Below the pieces are notes generated by a model. The model had not been told where the DNA came from and ran no database searches. It saw nothing but the letters and a program-made list of their open reading frames with translations. A program made the position numbers and the translations under genes. Shown here one piece after another: positions 33,820 through 45,422 of a DNA stretch of 64,000 bases (position 1 is its first letter; every line of letters begins with the position of its first letter). Source of the stretch: Sanghuangporus weigelae (taxonomy: Eukaryota > Basidiomycota > Agaricomycetes > Hymenochaetales > Hymenochaetaceae); the NCBI GenBank assembly GCA_033182465.1, contig CP137325.1, forward strand, positions 1,426,001-1,490,000. Reading direction: 5' to 3'.

Positions 33820-35318
33820 CCGCTTGCTTCTCGGCTTCTTTTCTCTGCTCAAATCCCCACCCTCGCATGCTTTCAGCAGCCTTCAATCTCAACTCACTCA
33901 TCCCCTCCGAAACCGCTTTGGAACCTAGCTCAACCCTTCGGAATCACCCCAGCTTTGGCCTATAGTCACCCTTCTGCTATTCCATTCGTCTCAATCTTAC
34001 AGAACAGCCCCCAACAGAACTGCGACACTCCTCTGCTAACAGACAGTTCCCTGGAGTTTCACCGCGTTAGCTGGCTTGGTTACTGGTTGCGTTTGGAAAG
34101 CCGATCGTGTAAATCTGTTGATCGCGTAGATCCTGATGCAAGATTTTGAGTGGATCCTTTCAATATTGCTATCATATGTTCATATGTTATGTATCCTGGG
34201 TTAGGCTTCTCTATACCATCTTGTATGATGTATCCTGGGAACATTCTGTGTTTTGCTCGTATGTTGAAGTTCATTTGTAATACTTCTGTCATCAGGATTG
34301 ATGTAATTATTGTACAGTAAATGTCCCATCCTATTTGATGCGCTTGTTGACATTTCTTACAGTCTTTTACTTCTGGCCATTCACTGGCTCGTCCTTGGTT
34401 AACTATTCTCTTTGTCATGGCTTCAAGCGTTCTCAATGAGCATGTATACATGTTGCTTGTAAGCTGTCACGTGCATACTATAATGCTGACTAAAGCAATT
34501 TCTAACAATAAGGGTTTGGGAAAGGAATCCATTGAGACTTATTATCCGGAGTGACTCGTATTGGATTATACACTATTTCCAAACCACATAGAGAATGTTT
34601 TCGCTGTACGATTGTTGTAGCGTGGCACCGTTACACATGTTTCTTTGAAAGAGGTATGCTGTGATCTGATTAGATAATCATACGTTGCTAAATATCGCAT
34701 CGCGACAGCTTCTTCAAGTTCCTCGTATAAGAATGTTCAACCCGATACCATCATGTTCGAGTCTTCACAACCACTATTCCTCTTCAGCTTTGAACTGCCT
34801 AAGAGAAGGACCATCTCATTATTGTCTTGAGTCTCCAATTCTTTCGCTATTTTAGGAGTGGCTGAGGACTATCTGATATTAGCGTCATTCGCTGATTTAC
34901 TATATGATTATGAGCCCAACATCATGACACGGCACTTTTCTTGTAATACCATATCTTCGGTTGTGTCCCATCTGCACCTCTGCGCCAGAGGCAACACAGA
35001 GATAATTAGAATAATTCCGCTCTGAGGGTACCTTCTGTTCACGTCTATCTACCTCTTCTTCATTTGTCTAGATGTCATACATCTGCATATATTGGAGAAT
35101 AGGAGAAGAAGCTATCATCGTCCGCTGGGCAATGCAGAGGTCCTACTTCTATCTGGCAAATGCATGATCAGCTTTTGGTCGTGTCCACTCATCCGATTTG
35201 ATCTCGAAACCATACATTCCCCACTGAATGCTCGATAAAAGAGGCGCAATTGATATAGATATAAGAGGTGACCCTCTTCCCTAGCTCACTTGCTAGCCAT
35301 CCTCATGGCTCCTTCACT
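33820..35318. other. mixed region, one unassigned frame
   Basis: The first 200 bases continue the repeat interrupted at 32.0 kb. After the frame at 34451-34080 (see its entry) the sequence is A/T-rich and I see nothing that I can name. Confidence 0.4.
34080..34451 (-). other. Unassigned open frame
   Basis: A frame of 123 codons looks protein-like in its middle (WPEVKDCKKCQQAHQIGWDI and FPGYIIQDGIEKPNPGYITY). No domain is recognised and there is no clear promoter or splice partner. It may be a fragment of a mobile-element protein. Confidence 0.25.
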
Positions 35319-35539
35319 ATGAAGCTACTGCTTACGAGTCTCACTCTCCTCTCGTTGTACTCATCTATCACAAATGCGTATACCTATGGACTGGGTAAGA
35401 GCTGGCTTATCGGTCAAGGCTCAAACTCAAGCATTTAGAAAGTTTCTATGACTTTCAACCCTGGTATTCCTCCTCCAGGTCAGATCAGCTTGCTGAAACT
35501 CTATCCAGGATTATCAAATGGTATGGAACTAGGTTTGAT
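35319..35539 (+). pseudogene. 5' fragment of a secreted-protein gene
   Basis: ATG at 35319 opens MKLLLTSLTLLSLYSSITNA followed by YTYGL, a good signal peptide with an Ala-x-Ala-like cleavage site. A GTAAGA donor follows immediately, and an acceptor CATTTAG at about 35439 leads into a further short coding-like piece. From about 35540 the sequence becomes the hydrophobin-array repeat, so the rest of the gene is gone. Function unknown. Confidence 0.45.
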
Positions 35540-36330
35540 CTTGAAACTGATGTGCCCTTTGCTTCCCAGCTTTTGCTCCATTGCCTACTTTCAATGTCTT
35601 TCCATTGTCCCCTTGATGAATCTATGTAATTCAAGAGATATGACTTTTTTTCATTTCGAGAAGGAGAGATGCATTCTTTTGAAGGAACATCCAGTGGGAA
35701 CGACATTACGGCTGTCTTATGTGAGCATTTAAGATTTGCCCGACAAATTTTTCCTGATGTTTTCTCTCTCAGAATGAGTGGACCGCTAAGTGGCATTTTT
35801 TAATGACCTTTTTTTAGGTGATCTTCGTTTTTATTTGCGGAGCTTAGTGAAGAGTGACCAGAAGAACATGAACACATTGGAGCATTTGCAGCTTGGCTTG
35901 TTGTCTCGCTCGAGATCTCACCTTGGTATATATAATGGCCTATTGTGGTTTCAAGAAACCCCTCGCCCCTTTATCTTCAACTCATGATCAGTTCTCTTAC
36001 AGTACTGGCCAATACTAATTAGCCTGCTTGCATCACGGAATGGTTGAATGAGTCAAAGGCTGAAGAAACTAGTCTCTCGGATCTTCTCTTCTGTTCATTC
36101 AGGTGTGGTGCTGTGTAAAAGCTGATCTGATCTACAAAATGATCATTTCAAACTGATGAACACGCTGGAACTTATTGGAGTGGAGAAGTTGGTAATTTCG
36201 AATTGGTTATACCGGAGGCACACGAAGTAATCTTACCCTCGATGGACTGAGACGATCCAAATCACATTCCCTGTGTATTCAGAACGCCATGGCCGATACA
36301 TATGTCACTCTCGCTTAAGAATACACATTT
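35540..36330. repeat. Hydrophobin-array repeat unit, left part of unit 1
   Basis: This non-coding stretch aligns by eye with 57780-58490 and 61570-62250. Shared landmarks are GATGCAT(C)TTTT near 35670, TTTAAGATTTGCCCGACAAA at about 35730, and GGTGTGGTGCTGTG near 36105. In the other units it lies between an FAD-gene fragment and a hydrophobin. Here it is cut off by a DIRS-like element, and resumes at about 40180. Confidence 0.7.
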
Positions 36331-38332
36331 TGTTTTGTATGTTTCGCAGTTTGTTATTATAATGTACATTTTATTTTGAGAGAAAGAAAGAGGAGAACAT
36401 GAGAGAAGAGAAGAGAAGAGGAGATGGGTGCCAGCCGCTGAAAGCGGCTCCGGCTCCCATCATCATGCCCGAACCTACGAGTGGCAGAAGTCAGCTATGG
36501 CTCAACACCTATAATGTAGGAGCCCGTGACGCGTCGAGGCGTAGTGAGAACCCACATGAGTAGGAGGCGGGTGAAAATACTTACGGTTTGAGAAATAAAG
36601 GGGGGGGGGGGGCGATAATGCACCGAGCTGCGGAAGTGCAAGATCAGGTCGCATATATGAGAGACTCAGACACATCTGATTATCTCGGAGGGGGCATGGT
36701 CAATCGAACGAACTGATCATGCACTTCGGGGGCGGCCTGAAGGTAAGGGGCCAGGATTTGGGCATGTTTGCGAACGTAGAGGGTGAAGGCGTCAGATGCC
36801 CAATGCCCGATTGCCTTGACCACATCGAAGGGAACTCCACGAAGCAGATATTCGAGTGTAGACCCGATACAAATGCTATGGCCATGTAAATGCTCAAGGC
36901 CGGCTTGCTTGGCAGCTTGCTCCAGGCGTTTGAGAAAAACAGTCTTGGTAAGGGCCTGGTGAGTATTCTCAGAGCGGTATGCAAATAGAGGCCCATTCAA
37001 GGGAGGACAATTAACAGCAAGATGATTTTGAAAGGCAGAGAAAGGGTCAGTCGGCCCTTCTTGAGCAGCCCAGAAGACCTCTTCACCGTTGGGTGCCGTT
37101 TTGGATGTAGGCAGAGAGAAGGCACGAACTTGATGGCCCTGGCGATCCGTTCGCTCAGAGACATCAGATGGTTTGATATGGACATGGGGGAGGAATGCTG
37201 CTCGATTCGGAACAGTGAACTCTCCAAGTTGAGCACAAGCATAAAATAATGTAGTCAAGCAGGCAAAGACGGCGGCATCCAGAGGTTCGGAGAGAGTGAG
37301 GCAAGTCCGAAGGGATGCAATAATTTCAGGTGTATATGGTGCTTGGAGTGGTCGTCTGGAGGTTTCAGGGGTGAGAGAGCCTGCACCACGAAGGAGGGAT
37401 TTGAGTTCGGTTTCATTGATACTCTATGGAACGCGATGCAGGACATGCCAGGCTCGAATGCCAAAGACATAATTTGCAATTGATGACGAAGAGTAAGAAC
37501 CAGCCAATGAAGCGATGAAACCAGCTAACAGATCAGAGGAACAAGGAGCTCGAAGCTCTTCAGAGATATGTAGATTATCACAGAAACGATTCTGCACCAG
37601 GCGGAATTTGTCTGAATTGGGTTTCGGAACAAGAGAAAGAGGAGAAGATTGAAAGGGACCAATAAGGTCCTCGAGTTGAGAATGAGAAAAAGGGCCAAAG
37701 TATTGGCCAGCTGAAAATTCCGCGGAGACAATAGAATCAAATACATTTTGATGCTGATAAAGGGAGGTGGAGTTGGAGGGACAGAAGGAGACAGAGATAC
37801 GAGGAATGCCCGCATGAAAACCTGTCCAAAGAAAAGAGACAAGAGGGGGGTACCGCTCGAGGAGTCGAAATCGAAGTAAATCAGAATGCCAGGAGGCAGG
37901 ATGATAAGGCGACGAGGAAGGAAATTTATTTCTGAGCGAGTTTGCAACCAGAGGCTCCATGAACTGTAGATCCGCATCCAGAGCACTCGTGGAGATAAGA
38001 GTGGTGGGTGGCACATCCAACAAGGAGTTGGAAGCGGATGCACACGTTTTGGCCAGAAGGGTTGAGAAGGGCATTCCCCGGTCCTCGATGGCAACGACTG
38101 GGTTGAGAACCGTCCCAGAGCTTTGCTCTGGAGCAGGTCTGGACATTGTGGTCCCCAGTGCCAAGACAGATGGCGCAAATGGTGGGGAGCGCACTTGCGC
38201 CCGAGCGAAAAGGCTCGGTTTTCCGAAACCGAGACGCTGAGGCAGTGTTGGTAGAATTGTCGGCTTCAGCTCCAAAACAGCGTTTTTGCGCTCCAGACAC
38301 CCGAGAGAATGAGGATGGAGTCGAGGCCTGAT

Positions 38333-38335
<3 letters not shown>

Positions 38336-38371
<36 letters not shown>

Positions 38372-38372
38372 T
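38336..38372. repeat. Microsatellite (GACA)n
   Basis: About eight uninterrupted copies of the tetranucleotide GACA, inside the DIRS-like element. Confidence 0.95.
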
Positions 38373-38419
38373 ATAAAAAGGGAGTGGTTAGAGACAATGA
38401 CATTGTACGGATATGTTAC

Positions 38420-38637
38420 AGAACATAAGGAGAGAGGTCATCACAGAGATGTGTCATCGCAACCAGACATGGTTGCGGAACAGAGAGAGAGATCATCGCA
38501 GAGATGCGGCATCACAACCCGACATGGTTGTGGAACAGAGAGAGATCATCACAGAGATGCAGCATCACAACCCGACATGGTTGTGGAATATAGAGAGATC
38601 ATTGCAGAAATGCGGCATCGCAACCTGACATGGTTGC

Positions 38638-38640
<3 letters not shown>
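38420..38640. repeat. Minisatellite, about 57-bp unit, four copies
   Basis: Each unit runs GAGAGATCATCGCAGAGATG and on to CATGGTTGYGGAA. The four copies differ at a few positions each. It sits between the gag-like region and the finger region of the DIRS-like element. Confidence 0.9.

Positions 38641-38672
<32 letters not shown>
38641..38672. repeat. Microsatellite (GA)n
   Basis: About 15 GA repeats directly after the minisatellite. On the minus strand they code a Leu-Ser repeat at the end of the gag-like frame. Confidence 0.95.
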
Positions 38673-38675
<3 letters not shown>

Positions 38676-40044
38676 TGCTCACGGTGGAGGATGCCATAAG
38701 CTGATGGATTTTGTTAACTTGCTTTTGGTGTTGTGCCGCCTGCAGTTCCTGCAGGACTTGATTGAACATAGCCTCGTCTACACAGTTAATGTAAGGGTGG
38801 GAGTTGGTCTTCTCGAAGTCGTTATGCCACATGGTGCGGATTTGAGCAAGATAGACCATGAGAGGGTGCTGGCCGTTAATCGTGGGGTTGAGGTTGGACG
38901 GATGAGAAAGAACATTATCAAAAAGGTCGGCCCACATGTCGACGACTTCAGGAGGCCATTGTGCATTGCGAATGGCTTCGAGAAAATTCATGTGGGCTTC
39001 TCGGAACTGATGTAAGTCAAGTAGATCATCGGAAGGCACCTTCTTAGACAAAAAGGCTGAGGTAGCAGGAACGAGGGCGGATGCTCCATCGACGACTTCA
39101 AAACGATAGGAATTGTCGGAAATGGTCTGCTGATGGGATTCAAGTTGGCTCTTGAGACCACGAGTCGTAAAGTGGAACAGAGGGATGTGCTGCAGCTTCC
39201 GAAGCCGACTCTCGATGGAAGCATGGAGGACATGAGTGGACCGGCGGTCTTGAAGGAGGTCAGGGCCAAACTGGAACGGGTTTCGGTCTGGGCTAGCGCT
39301 GGCGGCAGTAGCAGCAGCAGCAGCAAGAACGGGTACAGCAGGTGCAGGAGCAACAACGGGAGCCGGAATATGGAGAATGGGAGGAACGGCATCAGCAGGA
39401 GCAGCAGGAGCAACAGCAACAGATAGTGCAGGAGGTAGGATCTGAATGACCGGGGTTGGAGACGGGGGTCGCGAGGCGTTAGGCAACGGAGCCAACAGAG
39501 CCAGGGAACTGCCACTGCTCGCTTGTGCCTGATTTGCAGCCGTTCCGTGATCGACGGCGGAGGAAGGACCAGCGACAGGAGCCGAGGCGGGGTCGACGGA
39601 GGCGGAGTGGGGTACGGGGATAGAGTGCGATGAACTTGCCTGGTTTGAACTGTATGTGTTCCACCATATTTTCGCCTGAGCTGTCCAAATCTGCCAAGTC
39701 TGTTCCATAAACCACTTGATTTCATTGTCATCCAGATTGCTAAGCCGTCGTTTGTATTCACGTCAAGCGTCGTCATAAGCAGCTGAAGAGAAATCCGGCA
39801 TTTGAAGAAGGTCGGGATCATACGGTACACGGTCGGGTTGCGGTGGCACAGCATTACGATGCGTGTTGATGGCCATACTGATATAGTTTGAAGAAGCAAA
39901 CTAAACGAATGTATAGAAAGGAGATACAGAACATGAGCAAAGAGGGTTTCGGTATTTGAAATGAAATTTGCAACAATGTTCCTTCACGACAAGAACGACG
40001 CGTCGGAGGTGATGGTAGGAACGAAAGAAGCCTCGGCTTCTTCC

Positions 40045-40190
40045 GTCACCTCCGACGCAGACCTAAATCTTCAGTCTGGCTCGCCACACCGAAGATTGTC
40101 AATTAATCGAAAGCCCCGTCACCTCCGACGCAGACCTAAATCTTCAGTCTGGCTCGCCACACCAAAGATTGTCAATTAATCGAAAGCCCT
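40045..40190. repeat. Direct repeat, about 75 bp twice
   Basis: CCGTCACCTCCGACGCAGAC and the following text through GTCAATTAATCGAAAGCCC occur twice in succession with almost no difference. A further partial copy starts near 40000 (GACGCGTCGGAGGTGA) in inverted orientation. These lie at the right edge of the DIRS-like element. Confidence 0.85.
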
Positions 40191-40254
40191 GAACTAGTTC
40201 TTAAGCCTTTCCAAGACTCATATGTGGTTCCTCCGCCTTCGATTTCATGGATGG

Positions 40255-40408
40255 TTTTAAGATGTTGAGCTCACGGTGCCTTCAGTATGAGGGCATACGT
40301 ACGGTAACGAGAGAACGTTCGTTCTTATTATACACTAACCTTCCAGAGGTCTTATATACTACTGATACAGCACGTGCTAATATTACATAATACAATTATA
40401 TTCTAATA
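40255..40408 (-). repeat. Copia 3' LTR
   Basis: 154 bases, matching 53585-53738 except at two positions. A purine-rich tract (GAAGGGGAG on the minus strand, 40417-40409) lies against its inner edge, as expected for the polypurine tract. Confidence 0.93.
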
Positions 40409-40447
40409 CTCCCCTTCAATCTAGTAATTTCTGAATGATTAGATTGC

Positions 40448-41088
40448 TTAACTGTCGACAAGTCCGATTAACAAATTTAAATGATTGAATTGTTTAATAT
40501 TGAGCACTTTTGTTAACGTGTCTGCACGTTGATTTGTGGTTGGTACATAATTGACCATAATTGAATGATTTTCGATATAACAATGTACGAAGGCTCTTCG
40601 CCTATCCAAATGTTTTGTTCTAATATTATGTGAAAATTCATCAATTTGAACATCTCTTATAGCTGCTTCGTTGTCCGAGTAAATCGTGATTAATCTATCA
40701 CTTTCTTTTATATTTAATTCTTCAATAAAATGTTTAATCCATATAGCTTCTTTGGTGGCATGTTGTAATGCTTGAATTTCTGCTTCATATACTGATGCAG
40801 GTACCAAATCTTGTCTTTTTGATGACCACGAAAATGATGAATTTCTTATTGTAAATATATATCCATTAATAGCTTTATAGCCTTCTGTTACCGCACCGTC
40901 TGAATCGCAATATCCATCTATTATTAGCGGATATTTGCCTCCAAGTTTCAACCATTTGTTTTTGGTTGTGTTTAAATATGATAAGGCATATCTAGCAACA
41001 TTAACGTGTGTTTCATCAGGGTTATGTAAATGTCTTGCTAATTGTCCTGCAACATAGGCTACATCGGGCCTAGTGGCATCTGCAGCGT
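40448..41088 (-). other. Copia RNase H region
   Basis: Motifs of the copia RNase H: TRPDVAYVAGQLARHLHNPD, GYCDSDGAV, SSKRQDLVPASVYEAEIQAL and TIYSDNEAAI, ending with KHLDRRRAFVH. The insertion of LTR-like copy 2 lies directly upstream in the reading direction. Confidence 0.85.
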
Positions 41089-43108
41089 TGTAGCGCACTG
41101 GCCCCTCCTGTGCCAGTACACTCATACTATGGCTCCCCCTATACTGCAGATACCATATCTCAGCGCCGCCAACACCTCAGAGTGTGAGGGCATACTCCTA
41201 CTGCACTCGAGACACCATTTGAGCACGTTTCCACTGATTCCAGTACACGTACTGTACTGCGGCGCCCTCCTATGGCCCAGATCGATCCGCCGATGGCTCT
41301 CCGACACTCAGAAAGGTCCGCCGACAGCTCCTACCCAGCACCAGGCACTATAGGACAGACCCTCCAATGATTACATGCCGCCGATCTTACGATTTACTAT
41401 ACGTACAGCCTTGCGGCGACTCTGGACGCCTCCGAGTCGGCTCCCCATGGCGCCGATTGATGCGGCGGACACTCAGACATCCTCAGGGACCTTCGCCGAC
41501 ACCTCCTACAGCTTACCAAGCAGTCCCCCATTGTCTAGGGAGCTATATATTGTCATATGTGCTTACATGCCTCATTACGACATATCTGCCACCAGTCCGG
41601 CAGTCCCCCACAGCACTGCCGCTCCGGCCACTCATATTAGTCACTAGGGATCGCCCACACTCTGTATTGAGTGCCGCCGATGCATCGGACACCTCAGGGA
41701 CATCGGCTGATGCGCCCTTTGTCTCATATACGCAATATCAGCCTCCGATCATCGGTTCCGATGTTTCCCGACTTCCCCCCGACGCGGCGGCCCCCATTAG
41801 ACCATGTATGGAAGGTAGGCATGTGGTACATCGGCGTGCCAAGCCACCGACTCGCGCCGCCAAGCCCAACTCCGCTGGCGCCCGTATTATTGCAGATACT
41901 TGATATTCCATGCTATTGGACGCCCCCCTCACGTTGCTGCTCTCAGATTTCACCTGGGCGCTCCGGCAGCGGCCCTTGGTGACCCAGATGACTCAGGAGA
42001 TGTTGTCAGACAGTATGACGTGTCGGCAACAGCAGTAGAGTATATATAGAGCTTATACTAGCTTGTAGACAACAGGATTCCAAGCCTAGCAAGGATTCCG
42101 AGCCTAGCAAGGATTCCAAGAGCATGTACCAGACCGAGCGCCAGAGTTCGAGATATCCCTCACTCTGAGTCTCCCCTCATGTACTGAGCCTCCCCCTTGA
42201 CTATATACTATCCTTGGCATCTCCTCTTGTTTGACTCCACATTCTACTTGCCTTCGCCGCCTCCGGTACGCCTCTGCCGCTCTGACGTTCAGTGAGTGAG
42301 TAGGGCTTGGGATTTAACCCTGAGCCTCCTCCCCACACTTTATACCTGTCCGGCGCCCCTCTATTTGACATCGGCGACCCTTCGGCGACCCAGGCTTCTT
42401 ATCAGACTCCCCTTCGGCGTCCTTTCCAGCCTTTCACTCCAGTTTATCCCATCTATTGATCTTATATGGTCTTTTCCTTTCATCTATCGCGTTTACACTA
42501 CTTCGGCAGATTTGTGCAGCCTCCCCCTCAATCCAGCGCCCCTCTATTCAACGTCGGCGGCCACCTGGCGACCCAGCCTTCCTATCATACACCCCTGCAG
42601 CGTCCTTTCCAGCCTTTCACTCCAGTTTATCCCATCTATTGATCTTATACGGTCTTTTCCTTTCATCTATCGCGTTTACACTACTTCGGCAGATTTGTGC
42701 AGCCTCCCCCTCAATCCGGCACCCCTCTATTCAACGTCGGCGGCCACCTGGCGACCCAGCCTTCCTATCATACACCCCTGCAGTGCCCTTTCCAGCCTTT
42801 CACTCCAGCTTAGTCCATATATTCATCTTATACGGTCCTTTCTCTCCATCTATTGTGTTTACGCTACGTCGGCAGCCCCCTGTGATCCCCCCTCTCAAGC
42901 GGCGGTCCTGTTATCCTATTCCCTTTATCCAGCGGCATCCCTAGACCCATCCATTATGTCTCCGACGGTTCCTGGCACCTGCCGGGTAGTAGGTCTTTGA
43001 GAGTCTGATAGTGTCGGCATCCCATTTTTGGAGGTCCCTTCATACATTCAGCACCCTTAGTAGGACGGACATCTGTAGCACCTTCAGATATGACACCGCC
43101 GACCGACA
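41089..43108 (+). mobile_element. LTR-like element, copy 2, inside copia
   Basis: Starts TGTAGCGCACTGGCCCC and ends GACCGACA, with perfect GCGT duplications at 41085-41088 and 43109-43112. It is the longest copy (2020 bases) because the subrepeat of about 183 bases is present three times (near 42421, 42603 and 42786). It separates RNase H from reverse transcriptase of the copia element. Confidence 0.75.
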
Positions 43109-43112
43109 GCGT

Positions 43113-43599
43113 ATCGGAGTGATCCGACTAAACTCATAAATAATGATTTAGTTTCCTGTGAACTCGTATTGTCGCTTGATTTTAATCTACTGCCTGGTGC
43201 CATTGGAGTTTGGCGTGATCTTTCAGTTTCAATATTAAATCTGAGTGTTATGTCTTCAATGTATTTCTTTTGTCTTAATAATATTGTTCGATTGTGACGG
43301 TTTCTCTTCATTTCAATTCCTAATAACCAATGGATCTCACCATTGTCTGTTAGATTAACGAATTTTCGTATTTTCGTGATTAAATTATTTTTTATATTAA
43401 TATTTCGACTTATTATAGTTATATCATCCACATGCATAAATGTTATCAAGTTCGGTTTAAATATCGATTTATCGTAAAATACCGCATAATCTTCAGCAGA
43501 TCTTGTTAATCCTGCTGCATTAAGTATATCATTTATTTTCTTATACCATCTTCTTCCTGATTGTTTTAACCCATATAAGGCCTTTTTTAATCTTAATGC
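43113..43599 (-). other. Copia reverse transcriptase, second part
   Basis: Shows KKALYGLKQSGRRWYKKIND, the catalytic-site box ITFMHVDDITIISRN (variant of YxDD), and HWLLGIEMKRN. It lies between the first and second insertions. Confidence 0.85.
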
Positions 43600-45418
43600 T
43601 GTAGCGCACTGGCTCCTCCTGTGCCAGTACACTCATACTATGGCTCCCTCTTACTGCAGATACCATATCCCAGCACTGCCGACACCTGAGAGTGTGAGGG
43701 CACACTCCTATTGCACTCGGGACATCATTTGAGCACGTATCCATTGATTCCAGCACACGTACTGTACTGCGGCACCCTCCTATGACCCAAATCGATCCGC
43801 CAATGGCTCCCCGACACTCAGACAGGTCCGCCGACAGCTCCTACCCAGCACCAGGCACTATAGGACACATCCCTCAGTGACTACGTGCCGCCGATCTTAT
43901 GATTTACCATATGTACAGCCGTGCGGCGACTCTGGATGCCTCTGAGTCGGCCCCCCTTGGCGCCGATCAATGCGGCGGACACTCAGACATCCTCAGGTAC
44001 CCTCGCCGACGCCTCCTACAGCTTACCAAGCAGTCCCCCTTTGTCTAGGGAGCTATATATTGTCATATGTGCTTACATGCCTCATTACGACATATCTGCC
44101 ACCAGTCCGGCAGTCCCCCACAGCACTGCCGCTCTGGCCACTCATATTAGTCACTAGGGATCGCCCACACTCTGTATTGAGTGCCGCCGATGCATCGGAC
44201 ACCTCAGGGACATCGGCTGATGCGCCCTTTGTCTCATATACGCGATATCAGCCTCCAATCATCGGTTCCGATGTTTCCCGACTTCCCCCCGACGCGGCGG
44301 CCCCCATTAGACCATGTATGGAAGGTAGGCATGTGGTACATCGGCGTGCCAAGCCACCGACTCACGCCGCCAAGCCCAACTCCACCGGCGCCCGTGTTAT
44401 TGCAGATACTCAATATTTCATGTGATTGGATGCCCCCCTCACGTTGCCGCTCTCAGATTTCACCTGGGCGCTCCGGCAGCGGCCCTTGGCGACCCAGATG
44501 ACTCAGGAGATGTTGTCAGACAGTAGGATGTGTCGGCGACAGCAGTAGAGTATATATAGAGCTTATACTAGCTTGTAGACGACAGGGATTCCAAGCCTAG
44601 CAAGGATTCCAAGAGCATGTACCAGACCGAGCGCCAGAGTTCGAGATATCCCTCACTCTGAGTCTCCCCTCATGTACTGAGCCTCCCCCTTGACTATATA
44701 CTATCCTTGACATCTCCTCTTGTTTGACTCCACATTCTACTTGCCTTCGCCGCCTCCGGTACGCCTCTGCCGCTCTGACGTTCAGTGAGTGAGTAGGGCT
44801 TGGGATTTAACCCTGAGCCTCCTCCCCACACTTTATACCTGTCCGGCGCCCCTCTATTTGACATCGGCGACCCTTCGGCGACCCAGGCTTCTTATCAGAC
44901 TCCCCTTCGGCGTCCTTTCCAGCCTTTCACTCCAGTTTATCCCATCTATTGATCTTATACGGTCTTTTCCTTTCATCTATCGCGTTTACACTACTTCGGC
45001 AGATTTGTGCAGCCTCCCCCTCAATCCGGCACCCCTCTATTCAACGTCGGCGGCCACCTGGCGACCCAGCCTTCCTATCATACACCCCTGCAGCGTCCTT
45101 TCCAGCCTTTCACTCCAGCTTAGTCCATATATTCATCTTATACGGTCCTTTCTCTCCATCTATTGTGTTTACGCTACGTCGGCAGCCCCCTGTGATCCCC
45201 CCTCTCAAGCAGCGGTCCTGTTATCCTATTCCCTTTACCCAGCGGCATCCCTAGACCCATCCATTATGTCTCTGATGGTTCCTGGCACCTGCTGGGTAGT
45301 AGGTCTTTGAGAGTCTGATAGTGTCGGCATCCCATTTTTGGAGGTCCCTTCATACATTCAGCACCCTTAGTAGGACGGACATCTGTAGCACCTTCAGATA
45401 CGACACCGCCGATCGACA
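43600..45418 (+). mobile_element. LTR-like element, copy 3
   Basis: 1819 bases, starting TGTAGCGCACTGGCTCC and ending GATCGACA. Left flank ATGC (43596-43599), right flank ACGC (45419-45422). The right-hand ACGC is at once the left flank of copy 4, so copies 3 and 4 are separated only by the 4-base target site. Confidence 0.75.
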
Positions 45419-45422
45419 ACGC

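Larger units (their letters stand above)
36370..40180 (-). mobile_element. DIRS-like tyrosine-recombinase retroelement, broken
   Basis: Parts in transcription order on the minus strand: a gag-like region (about 39.9-38.6 kb), a cysteine/histidine-rich gag finger region (about 38.3-37.9 kb), a short piece of the reverse transcriptase leader (about 37.7 kb), and a tyrosine recombinase (about 37.6-36.7 kb). The recombinase shows GHSICIGSTLEYLLRGVPFD and IGHWASDAFTLYVRKHAQIL, typical of basidiomycete elements of this kind. The gag-like region is very rich in Ala and Pro. Most of the reverse transcriptase and any RNase H or methyltransferase are not seen. The element is broken, with several breaks. 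A direct repeat of about 75 bases at 40045-40190 may be part of its terminal structure. It lies inside the first hydrophobin unit. Confidence 0.6.

Noticed and set aside
38397-38699. Repetitive open frame over the minisatellite (repeating SQPDMV-like text)
   Set aside because: A 57-base unit is divisible by three and gives an open frame by itself; it is not a gene and not a CRISPR array.
38959-39899. Long overlapping frames antisense or out of frame to the gag-like region
   Set aside because: They arise from the Ala/Pro-rich composition of the gag-like frame and carry no motif.
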